A stretch of 64,000 nucleotides of DNA, from the NCBI GenBank assembly GCA_037893245.1, contig JBAIAA010000607.1, positions 372,001-436,000 on the forward strand. The letters run 5' to 3'. The translations under genes were made by a program, and so were the position numbers. The notes below the pieces were generated by a model that saw only the letters and a program-made list of their open reading frames with translations, searched no databases and was not told the DNA's origin. Of the stretch, positions 11,077 to 21,904 are shown piece after piece. Source of the stretch: Crossaster papposus (Eukaryota; Echinodermata; Asteroidea; Velatida; Solasteridae). Numbering within the stretch: the stretch's first letter is position 1; each line of letters starts with the position of its first letter.

Positions 11077-14000
11077 ATCCCCCCCCATCCCCCATCTGTT
11101 CGGATCCGGTGATATGACGTTTTTGCATATTAATGTTTCCATGGAATTAAAAATACACTGAGAAAACAGGCTTCGAAACACAACAAAACTAAGAAAATAC
11201 ATTGGAACCATGCACTCTTAAACTTTGGATATTAAAGACAAAAAATAAGACAAAAAATGAAAATCAAATTTTGACAAAAATATTTACCCTATTAACCAGT
11301 TCGCGCCGGGATTATTTTAACATCGCCGAGCCCACGGGCGGGATTATTTTTAACGAAACTCGATCCGAAGCGTGTTCAGGCTGATAGTGCCGGGAAGCAC
11401 ACCCACGCATTTCCTGCCTTGCCCGCTGCTGACAGACATTTCCGAACTTGAACTTGGCGTGTTTATGCGTCATCCGTTTTGAATCTGGGAAAATTTTTGC
11501 GTTTATATACGTCATCCGGCGCGAACTGGTTAACTTTAACAGGCAATTACTTATAAATGCATAGCGCGACTTACGTCACCTTTTCCTGGAGCGATCACAT
11601 ATGAGGATTTTGAAGGATTGGGAATGGTTCCTAGCCAAATAGGCCTCAAGTCTGCTTATTACTAACTAATTAAAACTACTGCAAACTGCTGCAAATTACT
11701 AACCTGGACCACTTTTGGAGGAAATTTCCGGGCTAGTTCCAGGAGGAGAACATCTACTCGTTGCCTCTGGAACATTGAGCTGGCTGCCTCTTCTTTCTTC
11801 TTTTTATTCTGCAGTCTTTCCTCTGTACACGCACAGACAAGAGAATCGATTTGTTATTCAGAGTCTACTTACAAATTCAAAACAACAAGATGAAATACTC
11901 AAAGTACATTTCATATATTTGGTAGAACCTTAGCTTAGGCCTTAACGAGTTTGTGCCGGGATTTTTTTGACATCACTGAGCAGACGCGCAGGATTAAAGA
12001 AACTCGATCCGAGGCGGGTTCAGGCCGATAGTACCGAGGCAAAGCCGAGGGCACTATGCGTCCCCGAGGGTGTGCAAAACGTCCTATCCCACACCACAGC
12101 AGTCAACAATTGTTAAATGTACACAAAAACATGTTGGTAAAAAAAAAAACAGAAGATAAACAAATGTTATGACACAATAACCTACACCGAAAATCTCTCA
12201 TAAAAAAACTTGGTGATTATTGCATAAAAATACTCAAAGAAGAATTTACAGTGTGAAATTATTTGACAACAAAAATTTCATGGAAATTACCTTTTTTCAC
12301 TGTGATCATCATTGCGATGACCCAGAAAATTTTGAATTGAAATTAAAATCTTAGAATAGGTTTTTCTCGGAATATGCAGCATTCACAGAGCTAAGAAACT
12401 AAAATCAGAATTGTCAAGCACCTTTTTTATATTTTGAGCATTTTGGCTGCTTCAAACGATAAAAATGCACAATCGCCAAATGGTAATGGTAATGGTATAT
12501 TATCTCCTGACATTTGTCTGAAAGGGAGGACTCGTGTTTGTGGGCACCTGCTTGTTCTTGTTCTTTATCTTTGAACTCCCACCAGTAACCTTTGCTGGGG
12601 CTGTAACGAGAGAAGGACTGTGCCTCTTCAAACGCGGACTCAATGTGATGCAAGCCAGTCAGCTGAAAAAAAGAAAGAAATTAAACATGGGTGTGGGAAA
12701 TGAAAACAATAAGATAAGGAGAAAAGGAAAAAAATTAAATAAGAATAAATACCACTCACAGACCAGTTCAGACGGTTATCAGTACATGAATTGAATTGAT
12801 TCACTTAAAATAGATAAATATTTGGCCCAGCCATACTGTAGGCCTTGAGTGCTGAAAAATATCCCAAACAAAATACTTGTTTTTGTTATGGCTAATAAAT
12901 TCTTTAAATTTTTCAAGCGGCAAAGATGAGGTTCTGAGTATTTCACTTGTGTAATTTACTAGGAACCAGACCCATCCTGGCAAATTCCAACACCACATGG
13001 AAAATTGTACTGTATACATTGTTGGACTCTAATTCCGGAGATATGCCTAAACCATAGAACTATATTAAAATACTAGAGCACTGGCTCGATGTACAAAGTG
13101 ATGCGAGCTGGGAGCATCCATGTACGAGCACAAACCTATGGAAACCTCAACATGTTGTACGGCTTTTGTACGGCTATTTGCATATCTGCGATAATCTGCA
13201 TTTTTTATTCTATACAGTGCATTATCGAAGCCGATACACCCAAAACCGAAACGAATAATTAGCAAATGAGCGCAAACAGCGCAAATGTGTGTGCGTATCT
13301 GCGCGCTGCAGATGATTTTGCCTTGACTTTGTTTTTACTTGCATGAAGCGCGTAAATTGTTTGCGTCTCACGGTCTGTTTTACTTGCATGCGCGTTGCAT
13401 CTAGAGTACACTTTCAAAATTCATTCCATCTATTTTTATTATGTTCTACAACACGCACATGAATTAAAAATGTCTGCGCACAGAATGGATTCAAAGTATC
13501 TCCGCACGTAAGAATAAAAAGTTAGTGCTCTAGTAAGTTAATATACATGTAGCTCTATGGCCTAAACAGTTTAAAAGACTGTCCGTTTATGGGTCCAGTA
13601 CCCATCCTAACGGATTCCAACAAAACCTGGATGGGGATTGTTAGGGTTAAGGGAGATTTGTCTCCAACATTTTTCACCTGATAGTGGTCAAGTGATATTG
13701 ACATCTGCACTAGAAATCAGGAGGTTGTGGGTTCAAGTCCCACCCTAGTCAGTGATTTTGTTGTTGTTGAAAGAATCCTCCTGGCAACAATGAGTATACA
13801 GTGTAAATATATGTCAGTGAAGGGCCAAAATCTAATATTGAATTTACTTCTCCCGATGCAAATTTCATTGTATGAAACATTATTTGCTCGGGGCTCATGT
13901 GGTATTGACATTTGCACTAGAAAGCAGGATTTCGTGGGTTCGAGTTCTAACCGAGTCAGTGTTTTAGTTTTTTTGAAAAAATCCCTTTGGACAAACTGAG

Positions 14001-17000
14001 TATACAGTTTAAATACACGTCAGTAAAGGGCCAAAATCTAATTTTGAAATCCTTCCTATTTTTTTAAATCGACCCTTCCATTTTTGGGAGCATAGTACGT
14101 AGTAGTACACAAAGAAGACATAAATTAAAACAAAACAAAACTTTGTTTGTCGGCGTTGTGTAGGGGCTGGGGAATTTTGTTTACCCGTCTAGATACATGT
14201 ATCATTTTTGTTTTCGATTCCCATCTTTAAATTAGCGATGTTTGAAAAAATTATGAACAAACTTCCAAAGAATTTTTTTTTCTTTTTTTCTCTTCTTTGA
14301 ACGTCGGTTACGGTTAACTGTAACCGCAAAACATAACGTTACACAGATTATTTTTAAATCGCAAACTTGCAGACTTAGACCCTGTACACACACGCCGCTC
14401 TGTCACCCCCCACCCTCCTCCTCGCACCTCAATCTCACCATTCTAGAGTTGAGTACCGAGCAGAGGTCTGGTGCCTGGTAGACCACGCCTGCTATGATGT
14501 AGTAGTTGGCCAGCGGTGTGGTATGCTCCACGGAATGCCGGTGTTGTTTTCTGATGACGTAGAGGATTGGTTCCTGCACGTGAAGCAGCTCATACTCCAG
14601 GCCTGTCATCGTCCTGACGAGTCAAAAATATCACGTAAAAACATGATGCTAATGGTCACGAACTGGCACAGAGAAGCTAATATTCTGCATTGCCTTATCA
14701 TTAGTACATTATGGGAAAGTTTTGACATGAATTTGTGATGTGATCAAGCAAAATGAGTCGGAAGTCGGGAATACTGATTTTGAGATACATGTATGGGCCA
14801 GAATATGTGCTAGGGTGGAATTTTATTGGGTTTTGCAAAAAGTATTAAACTGAACAATCATTCATCTTTCACACAGTAAGGGAAAATATTTAAAATTCAA
14901 AGGGGAACAGGTCAAAAAGGTTCAGGGTTAATAAGTTGCTTGGCCCCAAAAGGAATCGCTAGTCACATGTACACCTCTCTTACCAATGATTCCTCTCTGA
15001 ACAAATCAGAATTTGAATTAAATAATATTTACCAAACCGTACCATCTCACTGAAGATTGAATTCCACACATGTACAAAACTGAGTAGCAACTGGGTTTCT
15101 TTGACGGATACCCTAGAACCCGTACACTATATTTTTTTTATTTTTTTTTTATATTTTTTTTTAAAGATAATCAAATTTTAAGATCGTATTTTAGACTTTA
15201 GCATCACTCTGGAAATTTGTACATGCTCTGGAAATTTTTTTTTTCTAATAGGAAGGCTAGGGTGTGACGTGTAGTCGTGTACGGTGCATACATGATCGAC
15301 CCACATGAATTTTAATTTCTAATCGTGGGTGAACCATGTTTTAATTTTAAATTGGAAGATAGGGTGTGACATGTTTACTGCATGACTCGAATTAAGATGT
15401 GTCGGGCGGCCATTTTGAGAGAAAAAAGAAAGAAAAAAGAAGGGCCTCCTCCTTCCTTTAAAAAAAAAGGCATGACGCTAAACATGTTTATTTTTGGGGG
15501 GGCCTAAATGCACTGTGCTCTAATTCTAAATGAATGGATTATATGCACGACCTCATGTACGGCATTCAAATTGTTGTATCCTTGTGGAGACATCGCTTTG
15601 TTCTCGTTTACAAAATGATTAGAAAATCAACAATCTTTTTTGAAAATGCTCTTATTTCAACCACAACTAATTTTCTGGGTTGAAATTTCAACCAAATTTA
15701 TCCTATATTATATCCTAACTCAAACCCTAACCCTAACCCACATCCTAATTTTGAGTCAATCCATGTGACCTGCTCCATCGTAATCAGGAATAAGTCGCAA
15801 AATGACTTTTTGAGATATGCACATGGTGTGAAAGGGAATTTCATAAGCTTTCTAATGATACCCATCACAAGTGTGTACATCTGTTTAGGTTAACGAGTTA
15901 TGGTCTGATGAAGATGACAGGTGTATATTTATTTGCCAAATCCACATTTTGAGAAAAACAGATTTGAAATAAACAGTTGTAAAAGTAAACGCAAATGCAG
16001 GCTTTCAAATAAACAACCATCGCAACGGCATACTTCCTGTTGTCTGATTGTCATAACAGTTTCCACATTAGTTGGTCACTACCTTGACAACAATCTCCTG
16101 TAGTTTGTATATTATATCTTTAATATTTTTGGAAATATGACACCTATAAATATCATATCAATAATGCACCCCAATCATACGGACAGTGCACACAAAACCT
16201 TTATTGATCGTTTTTACATACAAGACATTAATGGCAATAATCTGTGATAACAACACTTCCTAAAAATACAATGTTCAGAAAATCGACTTGGTCATGATTT
16301 TCAACCATGCGTTCACTTCAATGGCCGATTGCGTAAAACGGCCTCAGCGACTTATTCCTGATTACGTTGGAGCGTGTCACATATCTTGTTTTGTGAAAAG
16401 CCTTGTGGAAACCTTTACACCTAGATAGACATTACCCTGTGAAGACGTAGTGGAGACATATTTGTTCCCATTGTCCCCATTGTGTTCACGTCTCCACAGA
16501 GTACCGTATTTCCTTCCATTACATATACCACTCCCCCTTCCCCAAGGGCAGAAAGTTCACTTGTAAACCAGATCCTACATGTATGCCATGACAATGTAGG
16601 GAAATCCCCGAATGCTATATTCAGCGTACAGGCAGTTGTTTTGTTATTGATGCTGCTTTTTCAGGGGGAAATTTTTGGGGTTGTTGCCTCTTTGGAGGTT
16701 CAGAAATAGTCCGACTAGGATGTCGATTTCCGTGTACTATTCAAAGAAAAAACATGTAGCCATTTCCGGGTCTTTTTTCAAAACAGACCAATTTCCTTCA
16801 CAAAATAACAAAAGGTGTTTTTTTTCTTACTGGGAAATAGGGATGACTTAAGTACACGTGCATATTACAGACAATGTTTGTACATTACATGCCCCTATAT
16901 ACATGTATCTACCCTGGCCTCCATGCCCTCGGAGACATAAACACAACAGAGACAAAGGAAGTGAATAGGTCGCTACAGGTGAATAGGTTTCTACAAGTAC

Positions 17001-18507
17001 AAGCTTTTACAAAAAGATGTTTGTAAAAACACAGTGAAAATGCAATGGGCCTCCAGAATGGCGATGCATAAACGCAGTGAAACTGCAATAAACTAATCTT
17101 CTGCTGACCTGGCTAACTTTGCATCGTGAAAATGGGCTAAAACTGCAGTGCAAACAAGTTTCACGCTGATTTTGAGGGAAAAGTACATTTCCCACTGCTC
17201 AGAAACTCATAGTATAAATGGCCCCTGAACCAGCATTGATCAAGCATCATGTATTAAAGCCAATGATTGGTCGAATAGTACAACAGTCCTACAACAACTT
17301 ACAAAAAATACAGCAGTACTAGTGTGTGAGCGTCTAATCTTGATACTACCCGCGTTTGTAACAAGCGCGCAAAATTATGCACTTGTACAGGGGCCGGGTA
17401 CGTGTACAAGAGTATGTATGTTAAAGTCAGCACATCGCTGTAGATTAGCGGTCGTGAGCTACATGTACACACATACACAGTCTGGTGTCAAAGTATGGAT
17501 AATAATAACTGTATATTAAAGAGACAGGGTACTATGCATAAAGCTACATTGTAAAATATGGCTCCTGAACATTAACACAAAAGTCTGGAAATATCACCAA
17601 AGGAAAAGTCACAAAATTGTAAACATTTTAACTGTTTAATTTGATAAAAAGTGTGTTTATTAACCAGTTCGTGCCGGGATTATTTTAACATCACCGTGCC
17701 GAGGGGCGGGATTATTACTCTATCTGAGGCGGGTTCAGGTCGATAGTGCCGGGAAGCACACCCACACATTTTCGGCCCTGCTCGCTGCTGACAGACATTT
17801 ATGAGTCATCCGTTCTGAATCTGGGGAAAACTTTGCGTTTATATACGTCATCCGGCGCGAACTGGTTAACTCTTGCTTTTATTTACAATCATGGCCCCCC
17901 AAAACCCCCCCCCCCCCCCCAAAAAAAAAAATAAAAAAAATAGTTTTTTTACATGGCCCTCTAAGGCACTCTAGTCCAAGGAATGCCATGTCAACTGGGT
18001 CATGCCGAGTCCATGGCCACCTTGTGACATGTATTACACTGATAAGCAAAGCCATAATAACCAAAGCATTGATTAACTGCAGAAGTTCCCTTCACTGTAC
18101 ATGTAAAGAATCCTTATGCACTGCAGCTGGAGTAATTTGGCATACTTTTCTGCACCACTAGCACTGACTTGCAGTAAAGAACACTTACATGTATAGAGGA
18201 AGGGTTAATGGAAATAACAGTGTGAGTACCCGTTTCACTGACTGGGTTACAGGATTTTCGCTGCTAATGAACAGTGTCTATCCCCAAAGCTTTATCATGC
18301 AGTGAAGACCGGGTCCTTACTCTGTTATTCCCTAAATTGTGCCTTACTTGAGTTGCTCAGGGTTGACCCTCTGCATCTTAATGATCTCATTGTTGCAGGT
18401 ACGATCATAGAAGGGATTACTCCTGTCTGCAAAGTAGTCCATGATGTTGGCCCGGCTCAGATGGGGTATCCAGGCACTGTTGTGCCATGACATAAACAGA
18501 GGGTTTT
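9705..18507 (-). CDS. MED6: Mediator complex subunit 6 (gene level, five of probably six coding exons)
   Basis: MED6 is a head-module subunit of Mediator, the nuclear coactivator linking transcription factors to RNA polymerase II. Exons on the minus strand are 18507-18348, 14613-14439, 12662-12548, 11822-11704 and 9989-9705. All have GT-AG junctions and compatible phases, giving about 284 residues. Diagnostic blocks, in order, are [67 protein letters not shown] and KPGEKPIPV. All align along the vertebrate MED6 order. The initiator exon (a few codons ending in phase 1) was not found above 18508. The C-terminal tail is longer than usual (human is 246 residues) because of a His/Gln-rich segment with 16 consecutive Gln. 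It ends in basic KKRKLAK. Introns are full of transposons. Confidence 0.95.
9819..9866 (-). repeat. CAG/CAA microsatellite encoding 16 Gln in MED6
   Basis: Sixteen consecutive Gln codons mix CAG and CAA with no pure CAG run longer than four. Interruption of this kind usually stabilises length. Antisense frames read as Leu or Cys runs and are not genes. Confidence 0.9.
10066..10450. mobile_element. GGATGTGAATT-saturated element, host of a TTAA insertion
   Basis: Repeats of GGATGTGAATTTGG and variants flank a 208-bp insertion at 10099-10306. A paralogue at 23584-23842 lacks the insertion. The right end reads TGCAAAATCACATCATGCT. It lies in the MED6 intron between the last two exons. Confidence 0.6.
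10099..10306. mobile_element. TTAA-flanked MITE inserted in the GGATGTGAATT element
   Basis: TTAA sits at both 10095-10098 and 10307-10310. Ends are CCCCAAC... and ...GTTAGGG. A second copy spans about 12947-13646, with TTAA at 13647-13650, and is itself interrupted by another element. TTAA duplication suggests mobilisation by a piggyBac-like (or Kolobok-like) transposase; this is an inference. Confidence 0.7.
11044..11098. repeat. Poly(C) tract of about 33 followed by CATCCCCCC units
   Basis: C-run 11044-11076, then CATCCCCCC-like repeats. It is in the MED6 intron between exons 11822-11704 and 9989-9705. Low complexity only. Confidence 0.9.
11292..11533. mobile_element. TTAA-flanked MITE, CCAGTTCGCGCCGG ends
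   Basis: TTAA 11292-11295 is followed by CCAGTTCGCGCCGG. The inverse, CCGGCGCGAACTGG, precedes TTAA 11530-11533. A second full copy is at 17660-17869 and a partial one at 11941-12065. The interior shares GATAGTGCCGGGAAGCACAC. The TTAA target suggests a piggyBac-type source. Confidence 0.8.
11704..11822 (-). CDS. MED6: MED6 exon with the [10 protein letters not shown] motif
   Basis: The acceptor GCGTGTACAG precedes 11822 and the donor GTCCAG|GTTAGT follows 11704. The exon has 119 nt and ends in phase 0. It encodes a lysine-rich linker, then [20 protein letters not shown] and PPKVVQ. Confidence 0.93.
11941..12065. mobile_element. Partial copy of the CCAGTTCGCGCCGG MITE
   Basis: It begins TTAACGAGTTTGTGCCGGG and retains GAAACTCGATCCGAGGCGGG and GCCGATAGTACCG. 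The right terminus is missing. Confidence 0.65.
12548..12662 (-). CDS. MED6: MED6 exon with the GYWWEFKD motif
   Basis: The acceptor TTTTTTTCAG precedes 12662 and the donor CAAGCAG|GTGCCC follows 12548. The exon has 115 nt, entering at phase 0 and leaving one base. It encodes [17 protein letters not shown] and [17 protein letters not shown]. The donor was chosen because the next exon then reads on as [10 protein letters not shown]. The open frame continues past it with no homology. Confidence 0.92.
12947..13646. mobile_element. Second copy of the 208-bp TTAA MITE, split by a nested insertion
   Basis: It matches 10110-10306 (GTGTAATTTACTAGGAACCA at the left, GATTGTTAGGGTTAAGG at the right) and is split at 13045/13567 by a 507-bp element. 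Confidence 0.65.
13053..13559. mobile_element. hAT-like non-autonomous element with 8-bp target duplication GCCTAAAC
   Basis: The direct repeat GCCTAAAC is at 13045-13052 and 13560-13567. Ends are inverted: CATAGA-CTA-ATTAA and TACTAGAGCAC on both sides. The interior is rich in GCGCAAA, TTTGCG and TGCGCG words. It is nested inside an older TTAA MITE within the MED6 intron 12663-14438. The 8-bp duplication fits hAT; the superfamily is inferred. Confidence 0.7.
13700..13850 (+). mobile_element. tRNA-derived SINE copy
   Basis: GCACTAGAAATCAGGAGG, then B box GGTTCAAGTCC, then CAACAATGAGTATACAGTG and GAAGGGCCAAAATC. Same family as 9060-9205. Confidence 0.65.
13910..14045 (+). mobile_element. tRNA-derived SINE copy, tandem neighbour
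   Basis: GCACTAGAAAGCAGGA, then B box GGTTCGAGTTC, then CTGAGTATACAG and AAAGGGCCAAAATC. It follows the previous copy by about 60 bp, in the same orientation. Confidence 0.65.
14439..14613 (-). CDS. MED6: MED6 exon, central MED6 fold
   Basis: The acceptor TTGACTCGTCAG precedes 14613 and the donor ATG|GTGAGA follows 14439. The exon has 175 nt and ends in phase 0. It encodes [20 protein letters not shown] and [20 protein letters not shown], the most conserved stretch of the family. Confidence 0.95.
15120..15495. repeat. Dispersed repeat, inverted relative to 30805-31130
   Basis: Shared blocks include GCTAGGGTGTGACGTGTAGT, CACGATTA/TAATCGTG, GATAGGGTGTGACATGTTTA and GTGTCGGGCGGCCATTTT. It lies in the MED6 intron and its inverse lies in galaxin intron 2. 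Confidence 0.7.
15763..16382. mobile_element. TIR element with ATGTGACCTGCTCC ends
   Basis: The left arm is at about 15763-15800 and its inverse (AGCGACTTATTCCTGATTAC, then GTTGGAGCGTGTCACAT) at 16346-16382. It is about 620 bp in the largest MED6 intron. The terminal word is shared with 22351-22793. No coding capacity. Confidence 0.65.
16383..17659. other. MED6 intron, nothing recognised
   Basis: No coding frame of substance and no clear terminal repeats. Confidence 0.5.
17660..17869. mobile_element. TTAA-flanked MITE, second CCAGTTCG copy
   Basis: TTAA at 17660-17663 and 17866-17869. Ends CCAGTTCGTGCCGG and CCGGCGCGAACTGG. It matches 11292-11533 with internal deletions. Confidence 0.8.
18348..18507 (-). 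CDS. MED6: MED6 exon encoding the conserved N-terminal region
   Basis: The acceptor TTTTCCTGCAG precedes 18507 and the donor CTCAA|GTAAGG follows 18348. The exon has 160 nt: it enters needing one base to complete a codon and leaves with two bases. It encodes [36 protein letters not shown] and [12 protein letters not shown]. There is no ATG in frame before the acceptor (the upstream GTG frame is intronic), so the start codon lies in an earlier exon. Confidence 0.93.
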
Positions 18508-18667
18508 CTGCAGGAAAAGAAAACACCGTCTGCCAATAAATAAACCTTAATTATTCACAATAAAGCCATTTCTGGTTGTGCTCCCTGACTTTTATTTCAA
18601 CAGTTGGCAGGATTAGTACTGTTGGGTTCAGTACCAATAATTACTTAACATACGTGCAGTTGTTTAA

Positions 18668-19081
18668 CCCTAACCACCCTGAGTCCATCAAAATCCATTT
18701 CCTGTTTTGGAGGATTTTAGCTGATTCAGGATACCTCCATATTGAACAAACTGGAGGAGTGTGATGGATTGAGGATTTTAAGCCTAGCGTTACTGCAGGA
18801 GTTTGATGGATTCAGGATTCAGAAATTTAGGTGATGAACTGTGATGGACTCCATGGAGAAACACACTGCAATTTTGTGTATGCCACCTAGGTATCCTGAA
18901 TCCGCCAGAGTCCATCAACTTTTGCTGGTGGATTATTGATGGACTCAGGATATCTCCAGTACCGGTATGCATACTGGTGGAGTCTGATGGACTCAGGACA
19001 CCAGCAGTTTTTGCAAACCAAACTTGGTGGATTGTAGCGGATTCAGGATACTTTCTAGAAAAAGCAGTGAGGGGGTTAGGG
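18668..19081. mobile_element. TTAA-flanked element saturated with GATTCAGGAT/GAGTCCATCA words
   Basis: TTAA at 18664-18667 and 19082-19085. Ends CCCTAACCACC and GGGGGTTAGGG. The interior holds about ten variants of GATGGACTCAGGAT or its inverse ATCCTGAATCC...GAGTCCATCA. It lies just upstream of the first visible MED6 exon. Confidence 0.65.
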
Positions 19082-19514
19082 TTAAGGTTTGCTAGGTTTA
19101 GTATGCTTTCTAGTGAGAGAGCCTAGAGGGTTAGGGTTAAATATATTTTTGTCAGGAAAAAGCCTCTGTATGTATGCCCAATACAAATTTGCACAGTAGG
19201 GCCTATGTATGTAAATAAGATTTGTTTTCTTTGTTTGTTTTTCTTTTTTTAAAAATGGAACCGCGAGATCTTTGGTAATCAGAATCATGGAAAAATTAAT
19301 TTGTTTGCTATTCTTTCAAATGTTGAATTAACTAAAAGAGCTAAACAAAAAAAAGGGGTCAAAACTGAGGGGTCAATGACCTCAATAGGGCAACCAGATT
19401 TTTAATGATCATGTTTGGAGGTGCCGAAATAGGCCCAAAAGTTAGTGGCCTAATACACGCGACAATCAGTAGTCACGTAAATCGTAATAGAACTTTGTTC
19501 TACCCCTTTTAAGT

Positions 19515-19592
19515 GATTTAATGGTAATCGACCCAGCGACCTCCAAAATACCAGACCAGCGCTCTACCAACTAAGCTATTATGCCCTACATG
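19515..19592 (-). mobile_element. tRNA-like SINE head
   Basis: On the minus strand it shows A box TAGCTTAGTTGG and a B-box-like GGGTCGATTAC. The flank CTCCTAAATTGTCAACAT parallels the copy at 6520-6598. Decayed. Confidence 0.5.
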
Positions 19593-19599
19593 TAGATGG

Positions 19600-20500
19600 C
19601 TATGTTAACGGGCTCCTAAATTGTCAACATTTTTGTTAACCCTAACCCTACCTAATGCTACTTTTTACTACTAGTAGTAAAAAGTAGTATGCAGTACTCT
19701 CACTGACTTGTGTGCAATGCCTGTAGTAATGTTTAGTATTTGGTACTTCACCCCTAATTGCACTCATAGTACTTTTTAGCATTGGGTCCCTCTGCTTGCT
19801 AAGTGTGCATGGCCCATGTATGCTGTGTAGATGTTCTAAAATCTACAGCAAAAATTGTCACTTGGGACACAGCAATGGGTCAAGGCTGGACTACTGCATT
19901 TTTTGCCAGGTACATGTGGGTATTACTGACCTGTGTTGCCACTATTAGTATTTTGTAGTTGGCAGTATCTGTACTCTGTCAGTGCACACCCAATCATCAG
20001 TCACAGAGAGACTCATTACAGTGCTACAAAATACTAAGTAGTATTCTGTAGTAAGCAGTTCTTTAGCCCAAAGTAATAAGGCCTAGCCCCAAAACCCACG
20101 GCTCACAAGGCTAATAATACCACTACGGTACATTACTTAGCTATTGGTGTTTCAGAAAATTATATCTTCTGTAATCCTGTCGCGTCATCATACTGTAGCG
20201 CCCTATTTTGTTTTCCAGCACTTGGTGTCTAAGGAATAATTTAGATTTATTCATTTATTCCTTGCCAACTGAATTGGCTGGTGGGGGAGTGAGAAATGGT
20301 TGAGTTTATTAAAGAAGGATGTGTGAAATTTGTCATTCTTCGTGCACATATTAAACCACATTTCTCAAAGCTTACCGCTGGTAATGTTTAACACAAAGGG
20401 TGGTTTCTATAACTATCAAGGGTTTATTGTTTGGTTTTTTTGCATTAAAAAAGACATCTGTGAACTCTCAAAGTCCGTATTTTATCGATTATGTTTGTGC
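19600..20500. other. Intergenic, repetitive TAGTA words, no gene
   Basis: Many TAGTA/TACTA words (for example 19660-19760 and 20025-20050) suggest another motif-rich repeat, but I cannot define its ends. Confidence 0.4.
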
Positions 20501-20505
20501 TTTAA

Positions 20506-20884
20506 AGGTAGTATACACCATTTGCAGATATCGAAAAAATTTACTACCGAATTATTAAGAAATATCTTACTTATTTAAAAGTAAATAATGATTGTAGGCA
20601 TCCAGAAAAATAAGGGCCCTAGATATCCTGTAATTGTTCCAAAAAATTGAATTGTATAAACCAAAATTCATTCTCGCCGTCCGGCGAGCGCGAAAAAACA
20701 AAGATAACATAAGAATAACTGCTCGACGCCGGTGGAAAACAAACGCTGTTTTTCATGCTTTTCTAGGCATCCATGAATGTAAAAATTCGGACAGGTCAGT
20801 TAAACGATATTTACTATAAAATACAACCCCACAAATCCACCCATTCCTGATAATTCAACAAATTACCAATGGTGTATACTACCT
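20506..20884. mobile_element. Full-length TTAA MITE, AGGTAGTATACACC ends
   Basis: TTAA at 20502-20505 and 20885-20888. Terminal AGGTAGTATACACCATT pairs with AATGGTGTATACTACCT. 379 bp. Other copies or pieces are at 6648-6712, 26108-26358, 27046-27110, 41065-41420, 46345-46455 and 53670-53815. It is the most abundant family in the window. Confidence 0.8.
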
Positions 20885-21374
20885 TTAAAGATTGCACGCA
20901 CATGGTGAAGTCGGATGGGTATTGTGCTCATTCCTCAACTGTTAAGGTCTTGGAAGTACAGTTGCAGTACTCCTGCACTCAAGCCCCTTATCCCAATTTT
21001 TTATCACAACTTCTGCGTTCAAAAGAGCCTCCACGAGCGCGACACCAACGTCAACGACCACTGCCGTGATCCTGCCCAGATTTGGAACTAGTATTAGTAA
21101 TTGTCCGATTAATAATGTTCTTCATGATGTCTCACATCATTTATTTGTAATTTTTGACTTGTTTCACCTAAACAAAATATATTATTGAAAATTTGATTTT
21201 GGGAAATGCCATGCACATACATACATGTACATGTACATGTACTGTACTTCGTCATTTTGTGCGCTGTGCACACGCGTGGCTGGGCATCACTACAAAATAT
21301 TTAAAACTAAAAAAAGGTTCCTGCAACTTCACAATTAATGTACAGATACTGCTAGTCCGAGTAACTACATGTAT

Positions 21375-21900
21375 AGGACCCAAATATCGCTTTTTAAAAT
21401 TTTTAACATCTGGACATGATCTTGCGATAGTAGGGTCCTAGGGAGTCCAATTGGTTTTTCTACATTTAAATCAAAATGTCACTTTTCCCAAATGTTTGCC
21501 CAAAGAAACATCAGATTTCACCCTCAAAACGGCCACAGAAGTAGTCGATAAGCCATATGAGATACAAATACACATCGACGATTAAGATTGTGGTACTAAG
21601 GTTTACTTACGATTCGGATAACAATTTCCAGATTAATTCCGCAAGCGCTGCCCTGGCACTTTGCTGCCATGTCGGTATGTGATGCGTGTTGGTCCCACGC
21701 GCGTCCCATGCGATGCGTTTTAGTCGCGCGGGGTACCAACACGCATCGCATACCGACACGGCAGCAAAGTGCCGAGGCAGCTTGCGGAAATAAGCTGGAA
21801 ATTCTGATTTAAATGTAAAAAAAAACAATGGGACTCCCTAGGACCCTACTATCGCAAGATCATGTCCAGATGTTAAAAAAGCGATATTTGGGTCTAGTCC
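21375..21900. mobile_element. Nested palindrome (fold-back element within fold-back element)
   Basis: Outer arms of about 90 bp at 21378-21468 and 21806-21897 share GATCTTGCGATAGTAGGGTC. Inner arms of about 75-80 bp at 21627-21705 and 21725-21800 share GGCACTTTGCTGCC and GATGCGTGTTGGT. No coding. Confidence 0.7.
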
Positions 21901-21904
21901 GAAT

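Noticed and set aside
15721..15742. Telomere-like CCCTAA repeats
   Set aside because: Only about two to three units; too short to call an interstitial telomere.
21607..21667. MED6 initiator exon (ATG, 20 codons, GTAAGT donor on the minus strand)
   Set aside because: It ends in phase 0 whereas the next exon needs one leftover base, and it lies in the arm of a nested palindrome.
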